This document shows positions 24,914 to 32,260 of a stretch of 64,000 nucleotides of DNA, one piece after another; within the stretch, counting starts at the first letter, position 1, and each line of letters opens with the position of its first letter. Below the pieces are notes generated by a model. It was not told the DNA's origin and searched no databases. It saw nothing but the letters and a program-made list of their open reading frames with translations. The stretch is from positions 700,501 through 764,500 of the forward strand of contig NZ_CP089981.1 of NCBI RefSeq assembly GCF_021389975.1, given 5' to 3'. Both the position numbers and the translations under genes were made by a program. The DNA comes from Fulvivirga ulvae. Its GTDB lineage: Bacteria > Bacteroidota > Bacteroidia > Cytophagales > Cyclobacteriaceae.

Positions 24914-25317
24914 GGTTTGTACGTTTTATTTGATTAGTGCAAACCTAGAGCTTTCCGAGTGAAATAATCCGACGAGTTTCATGTCATAATTACGTTAGTA
25001 ACTAAGCACTTACAATTTATCGCGATAGACACTAATAGAAAAAATACAATTTATCAACTTTTTGAACACCTCTGAATTTACCAACAATAACACGAAATTA
25101 TAAATTGACTGATTTGTACTGAAATGGAAATAATTGACTGTTATAAAGTACTAATCTTGACTTATTAAAAGAAACATTACATAAAGCTCTTAGTAATAAT
25201 GACCATCTTATAGGTATGGTGGATGCGTTTAAACACTGATACAGTCATTTCATTCGCTAAACTACACAAAATACAAAATAAGATAAAATGAAAATACATT
25301 TTTTGTATTTTTGATTT
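24914..25317. other. 404-bp AT-rich intergenic region
   Basis: No reading frame that I can support. The right end holds an 11-bp inverted repeat and a -7 box for the gene at 25318 (listed separately). It separates the RHS/TPR part from the island with the MerR-like and nuclease genes. Confidence 0.6.
25268..25313 (+). promoter_or_regulatory. palindromic operator and -7 box before the MerR-like gene
   Basis: AAAATACAAAA (25268-25278) is repeated inverted as TTTTGTATTTT (25301-25311). The right arm overlaps TATTTTTG (25306-25313), a perfect TAnnTTTG -7 element, only 4 bp before the ATG, so transcription would start at or next to the start codon. Binding there would block the gene; autoregulation is inferred. 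Confidence 0.45.
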
Positions 25318-26208
25318 ATGTTACAAAAACTGGAAAATGTTTTCTCAATAGCAGGCACGGTAAAGGCCGTTCAATTTAATCGCCTTTTCAATTCGGAGCC
25401 TATACTTTCTGTCACGGATACAGGCGTGCATAATCGTACCATAGATACGTGGGATTCGAAAAAGTTAATCATAACCCCCAGAAAAAACAAAGGCATTCAT
25501 CGAAGGTTTAATTTCCTTGAATTCGTATGGATCAGGGTGTTGGATGATATTCAAGGCATTGGCATAAAAAGCAAGGTACTTAAACGCACGAAAAAAGAGC
25601 TTTTCTACCATGTGGACTTTCAGATTATGAAGCGCCTTATTCGCATGGAGCAGGAGTTGATGGATGATTGGGGCGATGGTTCTTCTATGACCGAACTGAT
25701 TGAGGTTATTAAGATTGGGGTAAAAAGAAAAAAAGCCAGTAAACAGTTCAACCTATTTCAACTGTTAGTCAGCGAAGCCATTTTTAGCAAAGAGCCTGTC
25801 AACCTGCTGATATTTGGTGATGGTGGTTGGCTCCCGTTGTTTAATAACGATGTCAGCATTTATCCCGAAGAACTTAGAGAGAAGATCCTTTATGAAAGTC
25901 ATTTTAATATTTCCCTCACCAGGATCATCAGGGAGTTCTTCGCTCACCCGAAAGCCGGGCTAATTATCAATGAAATCGATTTGTTCTCGACCGTTGAGCT
26001 AAAAGTATTGCAAATCATAAGTTCCGGAGAATACAATACCATTGAAGTAAGCCTTCCTGATGGCAGCGTACGGCTATTGGAGAAGTCTGCATATTCCGGG
26101 TTAAAGCTTATTGATTATTTGGTAGAAGGGAACTATAAAAGTATCAGGCTCAATGCTCCTGGAGGGATGATGGTGGTGGTGGAGAATGTGAAGTTGTCGG
26201 CGAGCTAG
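25318..26208 (+). CDS. hypothetical protein with MerR-like N-terminal HTH
   Basis: 296 residues. Residues ~30-85 follow the MerR pattern: ILSVTDTGVHNRTIDTWDSK (helix-turn-helix), then RKNKGIHRRFNFLEFVWIRV and LDDIQGIGIKSKVLK. The rest (~90-296) has no known family: a helical middle (LIRMEQELMDDWGDGSSMTE) and a beta-rich end (EYNTIEVSLPDGSVRLLEKS). Preceded by a palindromic operator. It probably controls its own expression and perhaps the neighbouring nuclease gene that converges on it. Confidence 0.6.
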   Translation: MLQKLENVFSIAGTVKAVQFNRLFNSEPILSVTDTGVHNRTIDTWDSKKLIITPRKNKGIHRRFNFLEFVWIRVLDDIQGIGIKSKVLKRTKKELFYHVDFQIMKRLIRMEQELMDDWGDGSSMTELIEVIKIGVKRKKASKQFNLFQLLVSEAIFSKEPVNLLIFGDGGWLPLFNNDVSIYPEELREKILYESHFNISLTRIIREFFAHPKAGLIINEIDLFSTVELKVLQIISSGEYNTIEVSLPDGSVRLLEKSAYSGLKLIDYLVEGNYKSIRLNAPGGMMVVVENVKLSAS

Positions 26209-26220
26209 AAGAGCAAGCAC

Positions 26221-27170
26221 TTAACATTTTAAGTTTATAAGAACCAACCGAATTTCGATTTTCTTTTTGTTGTCCTTGTCATGTACCATTTGAAAGGTAA
26301 ACTGACTCTCTTTGTGCCGATGTATTTCCTCATAGTTTTTTAAGAGATAACTATGAATCTCTGTTAGAATATTTGTAAAGCCCTGTCTGTAACAGAATAT
26401 GATTATACCGCAGAAATTGTTATGCCAGCCCAAATATCCATTTAATTGAGTAATGGCACTTTCTAATGTTTTGATGCCACGCCAGATCTTTAATTCGAAA
26501 ATATGCTCGTTAAGTCCATTCTTCGTTTTGATAAGTATATCAGTTTTTCCTTTACAGTTTTTAGCCTCTGCAGATACTCTTCCTTCAAAAATAGTGTTCA
26601 ATGGCGTTTTCATTTTAGAGCGAATATTCTCTTCCTTCAAGTCCTTATATATGTCAGGTTGATTTTGCATATCCACTGCGAGATGTTCCAGCTTGCGGCA
26701 AATAGTTTTAAACTGGGCTGCATCTTCTTTTTTTTGTCCCGAAGTTAAAGGAGACTTCGCTTTACCAAATTTATCTTCTATCCATTTATCAAAGCTTTCG
26801 GTCGATAAAAAACTCATTACACCCTTGATTTCGCATGCTTTTCGCAATTCTAATATTCCGCAAGGCCCATATCCTAAATAGAAGTTAGCGCCACAGTCCC
26901 TGGCTATAAACCATTCATCAGCAATTTTTAAAGCAACATGAATTATTGCGGCACTTGGTCTACAAGGTCATAAGCAAAAAATATTTTATGCAAACTACCA
27001 GACCTGTTGTTAAACTCTTCAAGGCCTTCAATACAATTATAAATTTCAGCGGGGTTCACCTCCTGATGAAACTCGTAATAGATAATGTTGTCATAACATC
27101 CACCTTCAATGAATTGAGCAAATTTGTATGCATTATCAGGAATGATTGAAAGATCGGTGTATGAGTACAT
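26221..27170 (-). pseudogene. PD-(D/E)XK nuclease-like gene with internal frameshift
   Basis: Two frames read as one ~315-residue protein. The first (from 27170) ends FFAYDLVDQVPQ-stop at 26943; the -1 frame continues immediately as SAAIIHVALKIADEWFIARD through to 26221, with no usable ATG before residue M of VMSFLSTES. The C-terminal half holds a nuclease-like core: GKTDILI, then HIFELKIWRGIKTLESAITQ and LNGYLGW, the D..ExK..Q pattern of PD-(D/E)XK enzymes, known from defence-associated proteins. The break may be mutation, a sequencing error or true frameshifting within bases 26935-26965. If intact, it would be a candidate defence nuclease. Confidence 0.6.
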
Positions 27171-27213
27171 ATATTACTTATGGAGCGGTAGTTTGATGTA
27201 TTTTCTGTGTCTC

Positions 27214-27645
27214 TTAAAACACTTCTATATTGTCATATACTTTTAGTATGTTTTCAATTTTTCTCCTCTTTGATTCTTGCACATCAAATTTCCTGTAATT
27301 GATTACCTCTTCCCTGACCCTTTTCATATTAGAATTCATCCGCACAAAACTGAACTCACCAGAGTAGTCAACTAATCTAAAGTCAGTAATTGGTAGCTTG
27401 CAAAAAAGAAGGAGCTGACGGAGTTGTTCTTCTGAGAGTTCCAATAGGCTATCTTGTAAAAGATTACCATAGAATACAGTAATGTCGGCGTGATCAAAAT
27501 AAATTTTCTTTTTTGAGGCTACTGCCGGCTTAAAGATTCTTAGACCTTTCTCTTTATCTTTTAAGGAGGTTATTTCTATAAGTCCTTTGTTCAATAGGAT
27601 ATCCGACAATTCGTTATTTGCTTCAAACACTTTTTTAGTATTCAT
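27214..27645 (-). CDS. hypothetical protein upstream of the nuclease-like gene
   Basis: 143-residue soluble, basic protein (NKGLIEITSLKDKEKGLRIF, ELSEEQLRQLLLFCKLPITD, then a basic helix RKFDVQESKRRKIENILKVY). 43 bp before the nuclease-like gene on the same strand, so probably one transcript. No family recognised. A two-gene unit of an unknown protein plus PD-(D/E)XK nuclease is a common shape for small defence systems, but the partner role is only inferred. Confidence 0.5.
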   Translation of the reverse strand: MNTKKVFEANNELSDILLNKGLIEITSLKDKEKGLRIFKPAVASKKKIYFDHADITVFYGNLLQDSLLELSEEQLRQLLLFCKLPITDFRLVDYSGEFSFVRMNSNMKRVREEVINYRKFDVQESKRRKIENILKVYDNIEVF

Positions 27646-27880
27646 ATTAAATGGGTGGGTTACACTTTCGTGTTAAAGTAGTAGTAACAGCCTAAGGTAA
27701 ATGTACAAACCCAATTGTATTTAGTCAAACATTTTACACTGGGAACATTTTATGTTTTACGCTGAGCAACTTATTAGGCATTTACTTTACTAAAATTTTT
27801 AGCTTTATTGCATTTGTTTTTACTAAAAAATAGTAATTGGTTTTGTGTTATGATCACAAAGCTTTGAAAAGGAGTTCCCC

Positions 27881-28076
27881 ATGCCCCCAAAAATCAGATA
27901 TTGTCGCTCAGCTACAGGCGGAAATCAGCCGTATGGAAGGCTTCAAGCCAGCTTCAAATGCAAGCCGCGATACGGCTTTAGGGCCGGTTAGCGAGGCATT
28001 TCCCAGCGGTTCATTTCCTGTTGGCGCAATTCATAATTTTATGCCAGCCCGAAAAGATGATGCCACAGCTACAAAG
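27881..28076 (+). pseudogene. imuA: imuA stump (SOS mutagenesis gene), truncated
   Basis: Recognisable N-terminus of the Bacteroidota ImuA protein, which works with ImuB in error-prone repair: SDIVAQLQAEISRMEGFKPA, then ALGPVSEAFPSGSFPVGAIH and the beginning of the next helix. The natural ATG (27881, MPPK) is out of frame because of one extra base in the A5 run that follows. Homology ends at about 28076, exactly where the GTGTCAC repeats start. Residues beyond are unrelated and end in a stop at 28109. No imuB or dnaE2 follows. Confidence 0.7.
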
Positions 28077-28175
28077 GTGTCACAAAGTGTCACATATTGT
28101 GATGCTTAATTTGCTGAAAATCAAAAAGTTAATATAGGTGTCACAATTTTAGAGATTGTGACACCTATGTGACGC
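28077..28175. repeat. GTGTCAC iteron cluster 1 at the left side of the element
   Basis: GTGTCAC at 28077-28083 and 28087-28093, half sites near 28097, and a perfect 11-bp inverted repeat GGTGTCACAAT / ATTGTGACACC (28137-28147, 28155-28165), then GTGACG. This lies in the 346-bp gap (28110-28455) that otherwise holds only a AT-rich promoter region with TTTACAGTTT at 28347. These are likely binding sites of an element-encoded DNA-binding protein. Confidence 0.6.
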
Positions 28176-28455
28176 TTTGCAAAAATTGGGGAAGGACAAA
28201 AAGACAACTAAGGGAATATAAGGTACATTGTCATGGAACCAAGCGAAAATGTATAATGAAGTACAATGAAAGGCTACAAAATAATAACTACCTCCTTAGG
28301 AGCTTTAATTTTACATACCGGTCTCCATGACTTTCACCTGCAAACAGTGTTTACAGTTTCAAATAAAACAAGTTAAAAACAAATGTTATTAAAATATTTG
28401 ATTTGAAATAACTTTTCATTTATGTTTGACTTATCAATAAGCTTATCACCACTGT

Positions 28456-29142
28456 ATGGCTCGGAAAAAGAAAGTAACCATTAAACATTTTCTCAATAAA
28501 TCACTTGGCCCAGGCCCCGTACATCCGCTATACATCATGGTGACTTATAATCGTAAAAACACACAATTTAAAAGCAGGATAAACGATGATTTTATACATA
28601 TTGAAGGCACTCATACCACTCATAAAATTGATCATGAGCGAAGGATAATCAGAGCTATTGTTGAGCATGAGATAAACCTGCATGGAGATAATTACGAAGT
28701 AAAGGGGCTTGGAAACAAATACGAGACATATGGTACTCCTTTATTAACTGCATTAAGTGAATATTTAAAACATCAACTAGGAGAAGCAGCTATGAGGAGT
28801 AATCCTGTTGAATCTTATGTTTTTTACATTGGGGCTGATAGGGGAATGACGTTTGATATGCTTTACAGCGGGGCGCAAAGGCTATTTGATGACCTGCCCA
28901 AAAACTTACCTGAGAACTTTGATCAGGATGTTTCTTACTTTGAGCAGTACTGCAAGTTTTATAATATGCCTGATGCGCTCCTCAGGTGGCAATTTGATGC
29001 TGTTATTGACTGGCTTGACGGGACTACCGTTGCTGACTATACCAGCAGGCTGGCTCAACTTTACCCTGGAAAGCCCGAAAAGATAAAGGAGCGTATAAAA
29101 TTTATCAATCGCGCAGTAAACTTCTATATAAACAGTAAGTAA
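28456..29142 (+). CDS. element protein with arm-DNA-binding-like N-terminus
   Basis: 228 residues. Residues ~8-50 (VTIKHFLNKSLGPGPVHPLY, IMVTYNRKNTQFKSR) resemble the arm-binding domain that begins Bacteroidota tyrosine integrases. The rest (TTHKIDHERRIIRAIVEHEI, MTFDMLYSGAQRLFDDLPKN) lacks the R-H-R-Y recombinase core, so it is not an integrase. It is the first gene of the element, directly after the iteron cluster. Inference: a DNA-binding factor for the element's replication or excision, perhaps the iteron binder. Confidence 0.55.
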   Translation: MARKKKVTIKHFLNKSLGPGPVHPLYIMVTYNRKNTQFKSRINDDFIHIEGTHTTHKIDHERRIIRAIVEHEINLHGDNYEVKGLGNKYETYGTPLLTALSEYLKHQLGEAAMRSNPVESYVFYIGADRGMTFDMLYSGAQRLFDDLPKNLPENFDQDVSYFEQYCKFYNMPDALLRWQFDAVIDWLDGTTVADYTSRLAQLYPGKPEKIKERIKFINRAVNFYINSK

Positions 29143-29235
29143 ACAGGCCGTAAACATTTCGAAAACAAAAAAAATTTACAGACAATGTTCGTATAAATTA
29201 AAACAAATACACACTTATTAATTCAATAACAACAG

Positions 29236-29520
29236 ATGAAATCCAATAACAACACTTTTATGATGATTCCCCAGGAGATCATTGACGATCTGCGGGAGGC
29301 AGTAAGACAACTACGAAAGGCAGGTCAACAAATACCTGTTGAAGGAGAGCATATTTCAGAAGATGATGCCAAGGCCAGGCTAGGCCGGGAAACTACGTGG
29401 TTCTGGTATATGCGTAAAAAAGGACGCCTGCCTTATTTTAAAGTAGGTGCTAAAGTCTTTTACAAGGAAAGCGATATAGAAAGTATTGCAAATAAAATCA
29501 GGAACGGTCAAAAACCCTGA
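29236..29520 (+). CDS. excisionase-like HTH protein
   Basis: 94 residues. Seen: ISEDDAKARLGRETTWFWYM, then RKKGRLPYFKVGAKVFYKES and a terminal helix DIESIANKIRNG: the HTH_17/excisionase pattern (recognition helix followed by 'G.LP..KvG.kvfy..sDie'). Such proteins bend DNA near attachment sites and control direction of recombination, or act as local regulators, in Bacteroidota mobile elements. It ends 2 bp before the ATPase gene, so they are co-transcribed. Confidence 0.78.
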   Translation: MKSNNNTFMMIPQEIIDDLREAVRQLRKAGQQIPVEGEHISEDDAKARLGRETTWFWYMRKKGRLPYFKVGAKVFYKESDIESIANKIRNGQKP

Positions 29521-29522
29521 AT

Positions 29523-30620
29523 ATGTCAGTAAATGGAACTATAAAAGGAGTAAACGGGACAGCACATCACCCGATCCGCCTTTCCGCGCTGCAAGAAGAA
29601 ATTCAAGAGTTGGAAAAGACACTGAAGGTTTCTGAAAAACGTGAAGAGGTGTTTACAGTGAAAACAATGAACCAATATATGAAAGATGCAAGCCAGAAGC
29701 CAATGCCAAAGATGCTTCTCAGCGAGCTATGGTTTGAAGGTGAAATATGTTTTCTCTTTGCCGATACCAACTTGGGTAAGTCAGCCATATCAGTACAAAT
29801 AGCCGATTCCATCACAAAGGGCGAGGCCATACCTGGTTTTAAGCTAGAAGTTGGACCACAGAAGGTCTTGTTGTTTGATTTTGAGCTTTCAGATAAACAG
29901 GTAGAAATACGATACTCCAATAGAGGTAACAACCATTATAAATTTAGTGACCTATTATTAAGGGTTGAACCCAATGGCAAGGCATTGCTCAATGAAGATA
30001 CTTATATTGAAAATGGGAAGGCTATGCTGGAAGAAATTGAGCAATTGATTATATCTCACGGGGCAAAAATAGTAATTGTTGACAACCTCACCTATCTGCA
30101 GGATACGCTTGAAAAGTCTAAAGGTGTACTGGCATTGATGAAAAGATTAAAGGCTTTGAAGGAAATGCATGGCTATACATTCCTGATCCTAGCACATACT
30201 CCAAAAAGGGATTGCTCGCGGCCAATTGAGAAAAAGGACCTTTTCGGGAGCAGTGCCCTCATGAATTTTGCTGACAGCGCTATAGCCGTAGGTGAGAGTA
30301 CCCAAAGCGAATATGTCAGGTATATCAAGCAGGTAAAACAAAGAAATTGCGAAAAAATATATGGCAGTGATAATGTCATAGTTGGTGAGCTTGTCAAAAA
30401 TGACAACTGCATGATCTTTCAATTTCTGAACTATGGGAGCGAATACGAACATTTGCGGGTTAAGACTCAAAAGGAAAAGGAGGAACTGGATCTACAGATA
30501 ATCACCTGTCATGAAGAAGATGAAAGCCGCTCCTTTCGGGATATAGCAAGGCAATTTAAGGTACATCCGATGAGGGTTAAAAGGACGCTGCAGAAAATGA
30601 AAAACGGCAATGGAGCGTAG
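29523..30620 (+). CDS. RepA-like RecA-fold ATPase (AAA_25 type)
   Basis: 365 residues. Seen: Walker A ADTNLGKSAIS (residues 80-90), FDFELSDKQVEIRY with acidic residues after it, Walker B IVIVDNLTYLQ (~180-190) and RecA-fold loops with LILAHTPKRD and LFGSSALMNFADSAIAVGES. This is the family of hexameric replicative helicases such as RSF1010 RepA found in plasmids and integrative elements. The last ~60 residues carry an HTH-like helix (SFRDIARQFKVHPMRVKRTL). Next to a primase-like gene, it forms a replication module. Confidence 0.82.
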   Translation: MSVNGTIKGVNGTAHHPIRLSALQEEIQELEKTLKVSEKREEVFTVKTMNQYMKDASQKPMPKMLLSELWFEGEICFLFADTNLGKSAISVQIADSITKGEAIPGFKLEVGPQKVLLFDFELSDKQVEIRYSNRGNNHYKFSDLLLRVEPNGKALLNEDTYIENGKAMLEEIEQLIISHGAKIVIVDNLTYLQDTLEKSKGVLALMKRLKALKEMHGYTFLILAHTPKRDCSRPIEKKDLFGSSALMNFADSAIAVGESTQSEYVRYIKQVKQRNCEKIYGSDNVIVGELVKNDNCMIFQFLNYGSEYEHLRVKTQKEKEELDLQIITCHEEDESRSFRDIARQFKVHPMRVKRTLQKMKNGNGA

Positions 30621-30642
30621 AAATGACTTTTTTCTGTCATCA

Positions 30643-30728
30643 GGTGTCACAAAATTAAAAATGTGACACTCAATATAAGTATATGATTTACAGCAGGTTA
30701 TGTGTCACACCCAGTGACACTTTGTGAC
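30643..30728. repeat. GTGTCAC iteron cluster 2 between ATPase and primase genes
   Basis: Five copies or half-copies in 86 bp: GGTGTCAC (30643-30650), TGTGACAC (30662-30669), GTGTCAC (30702-30708), GTGACAC (30714-30720) and GTGAC (30724). The same heptamer marks cluster 1 at the element's left side. Mixed orientation with 8-12-bp spacing suggests a dimeric binder, at an origin or promoter. Confidence 0.6.
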
Positions 30729-30755
30729 GGCTGGTTTTTCAATTAACAAGTAGCA

Positions 30756-31745
30756 ATGAATACCTACAGATATATATTAGATAAAACTTCAAAAAAATTT
30801 CAATGTCCGTCATGTGGGCGGAAAAGGTTAGTGCGGTACGTGGACACGTTAACGGGAGATTATTTACCCGATCATGTCGGAAGGTGTGACCGGGAGGTAA
30901 ACTGTCAATATCATTACACTGCATTTAGTTACCAAAAGGAATCAAGCGCTACTGTAAACCGCGTTTACAGTTCTAAAAGTAATGCCAAACAAAAGACAAG
31001 CCATTATCTCCCATACGGCCTGCTGGAAAAGTCAATGGCTGTAAACTGTGAAAACAATTTTTTACAATATGTGGCAACGCTTTTTAATAGTGAGACTATA
31101 CAAGATGTAAGAAGGCGATTTCATATTGGCACTGCTACTCATTGGAGGGGGGCAACTGTTTTCTGGCAGGTAGACATCGCCCACTTTGTAAGGGCTGGTA
31201 AGATCATGCTTTATCATGCGGAAACAGGCAGACGAGTAAAGGAACCTTACAATCGTTTACATTGGGTTCATAGCCTGATGGAAAAAAGAGGTTTGCTTCA
31301 TGATTTTGAGTTGAAACAATGCTTTTTCGGAGAGAATCAGCTCGCAGCGTACCCGGACAAAACCGTTGCCATCGTAGAAAGTGAAAAAACCGCTGTACTC
31401 ATGACGGTACTGCTTCCTGATTACCTATGGCTGGCCTGTGGAAGTGCAAACAACCTCAAAGCCTCCATTTGTGAAGTTTTGAAAGACAGGAACATCATTC
31501 TTTTCCCTGACCTAAACTGTTTTGATCTATGGAAGAAAAAGGCCGCTTATTTAGGAGGCATTGGCTTTCGGGTCAGAACCTCTACCCTGCTGGAAAGGTA
31601 TGCTACTGCCAATGACCGGAACAATGGCCTTGACCTTGCCGACTTCTTCATTAGAACTGACAAAAGCGGACTGGCTATCACTGACGCAGGGTATCCCGTA
31701 CTTTGGGATATTTCAGACAAATTAAAAATTCAAACCATAAAATAA
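30756..31745 (+). CDS. zinc-finger/TOPRIM primase-like protein (DUF6371 type)
   Basis: 329 residues. Seen: an N-terminal zinc finger with CPSCGRKR (residues 17-24) and GRCDREVNCQYH (~43-54), as in CHC2-type primase fingers, and in the second half a TOPRIM-like fold: VAIVESEKTAVLMTVL (catalytic Glu), then ILFPDLNCFDLW as the Asp motif. Members lie next to RepA-like ATPases in Bacteroidota elements and are thought to prime replication. The preceding 135 bp hold iteron cluster 2; an ACTGTAAAC palindrome lies inside the gene (30951-30971). Confidence 0.75.
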   Translation: MNTYRYILDKTSKKFQCPSCGRKRLVRYVDTLTGDYLPDHVGRCDREVNCQYHYTAFSYQKESSATVNRVYSSKSNAKQKTSHYLPYGLLEKSMAVNCENNFLQYVATLFNSETIQDVRRRFHIGTATHWRGATVFWQVDIAHFVRAGKIMLYHAETGRRVKEPYNRLHWVHSLMEKRGLLHDFELKQCFFGENQLAAYPDKTVAIVESEKTAVLMTVLLPDYLWLACGSANNLKASICEVLKDRNIILFPDLNCFDLWKKKAAYLGGIGFRVRTSTLLERYATANDRNNGLDLADFFIRTDKSGLAITDAGYPVLWDISDKLKIQTIK

Positions 31746-31752
31746 ACTCAAA

Positions 31753-32112
31753 ATGACAACCAATAACAACAATGAAAGATTTCATGACCTGGCCCTCCAG
31801 AAAGCCATTAAGATGGGACTGGATGGATTGTGCGAATCGGTTACCATCCGTTTCAAAAACAGGAAGATGAATACCCTTGAAATGGTAAAAGTACATGACG
31901 TAAAGAGAAAGATTACTGACATAGTAAACGAAAGCAAATACCAGGACATCATGGTCAAAACGTCCAACGGGAAGGTAGCGGTAATTAAAAGTACTGTTAA
32001 AATAAAGTTAGCTGAAAACTCACCCTCAATAAAAGGGACATTACAGGCCGATAGCATCACTGTAAAACAGGATAGCCGTCAATTTTTCACCTGTAATGGA
32101 AAATCTAAATGA
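31753..32112 (+). CDS. hypothetical element protein (119 aa)
   Basis: 119 residues, basic (IRFKNRKMNTLEMVKVHDVK, SKYQDIMVKTSNGKVAVIKS). It starts 7 bp after the primase-like gene and overlaps the start of the next small gene by 17 bp, so it belongs to the same operon. It has beta-rich character with no signal peptide. No family recognised. Position in the replication operon suggests a DNA-associated role. Confidence 0.55.
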   Translation: MTTNNNNERFHDLALQKAIKMGLDGLCESVTIRFKNRKMNTLEMVKVHDVKRKITDIVNESKYQDIMVKTSNGKVAVIKSTVKIKLAENSPSIKGTLQADSITVKQDSRQFFTCNGKSK

Positions 32113-32260
32113 TAAATGTAAACTTACTGTAAACGAAATAAGGGTTTGTAGCGGCTTTGAAAACATCACGGAGCAAGAAGCTCACCGGCTTGCTGATTTT
32201 ATGCACGAATTTTGTATAATGGCTTATCAAGCCTATAACAACCATAAAAAAAGACCATGA
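32096..32260 (+). CDS. small element protein (54 aa) coupled to the recombinase
   Basis: 54 codons, ATG at 32096 inside the end of the 31753 gene and a TGA at 32258-32260 that overlaps the recombinase ATG as ATGA. Seen: KCKLTVNEIRVCSGFENITE, then EAHRLADFMHEFCIMAYQAY and a basic end. Overlap at both ends is good evidence for translational coupling in a real operon. A helical protein of this size next to an integrase may be a recombination directionality factor; this is inference. Confidence 0.6.
   Translation: MENLNDKCKLTVNEIRVCSGFENITEQEAHRLADFMHEFCIMAYQAYNNHKKRP

Noticed and set aside
25450..25462. GGGATTCGAA as a second ssrA-type attachment site
   Set aside because: Only 10 bases match and it lies inside the coding region of the MerR-like gene; no longer ssrA 3' copy was found in the window.
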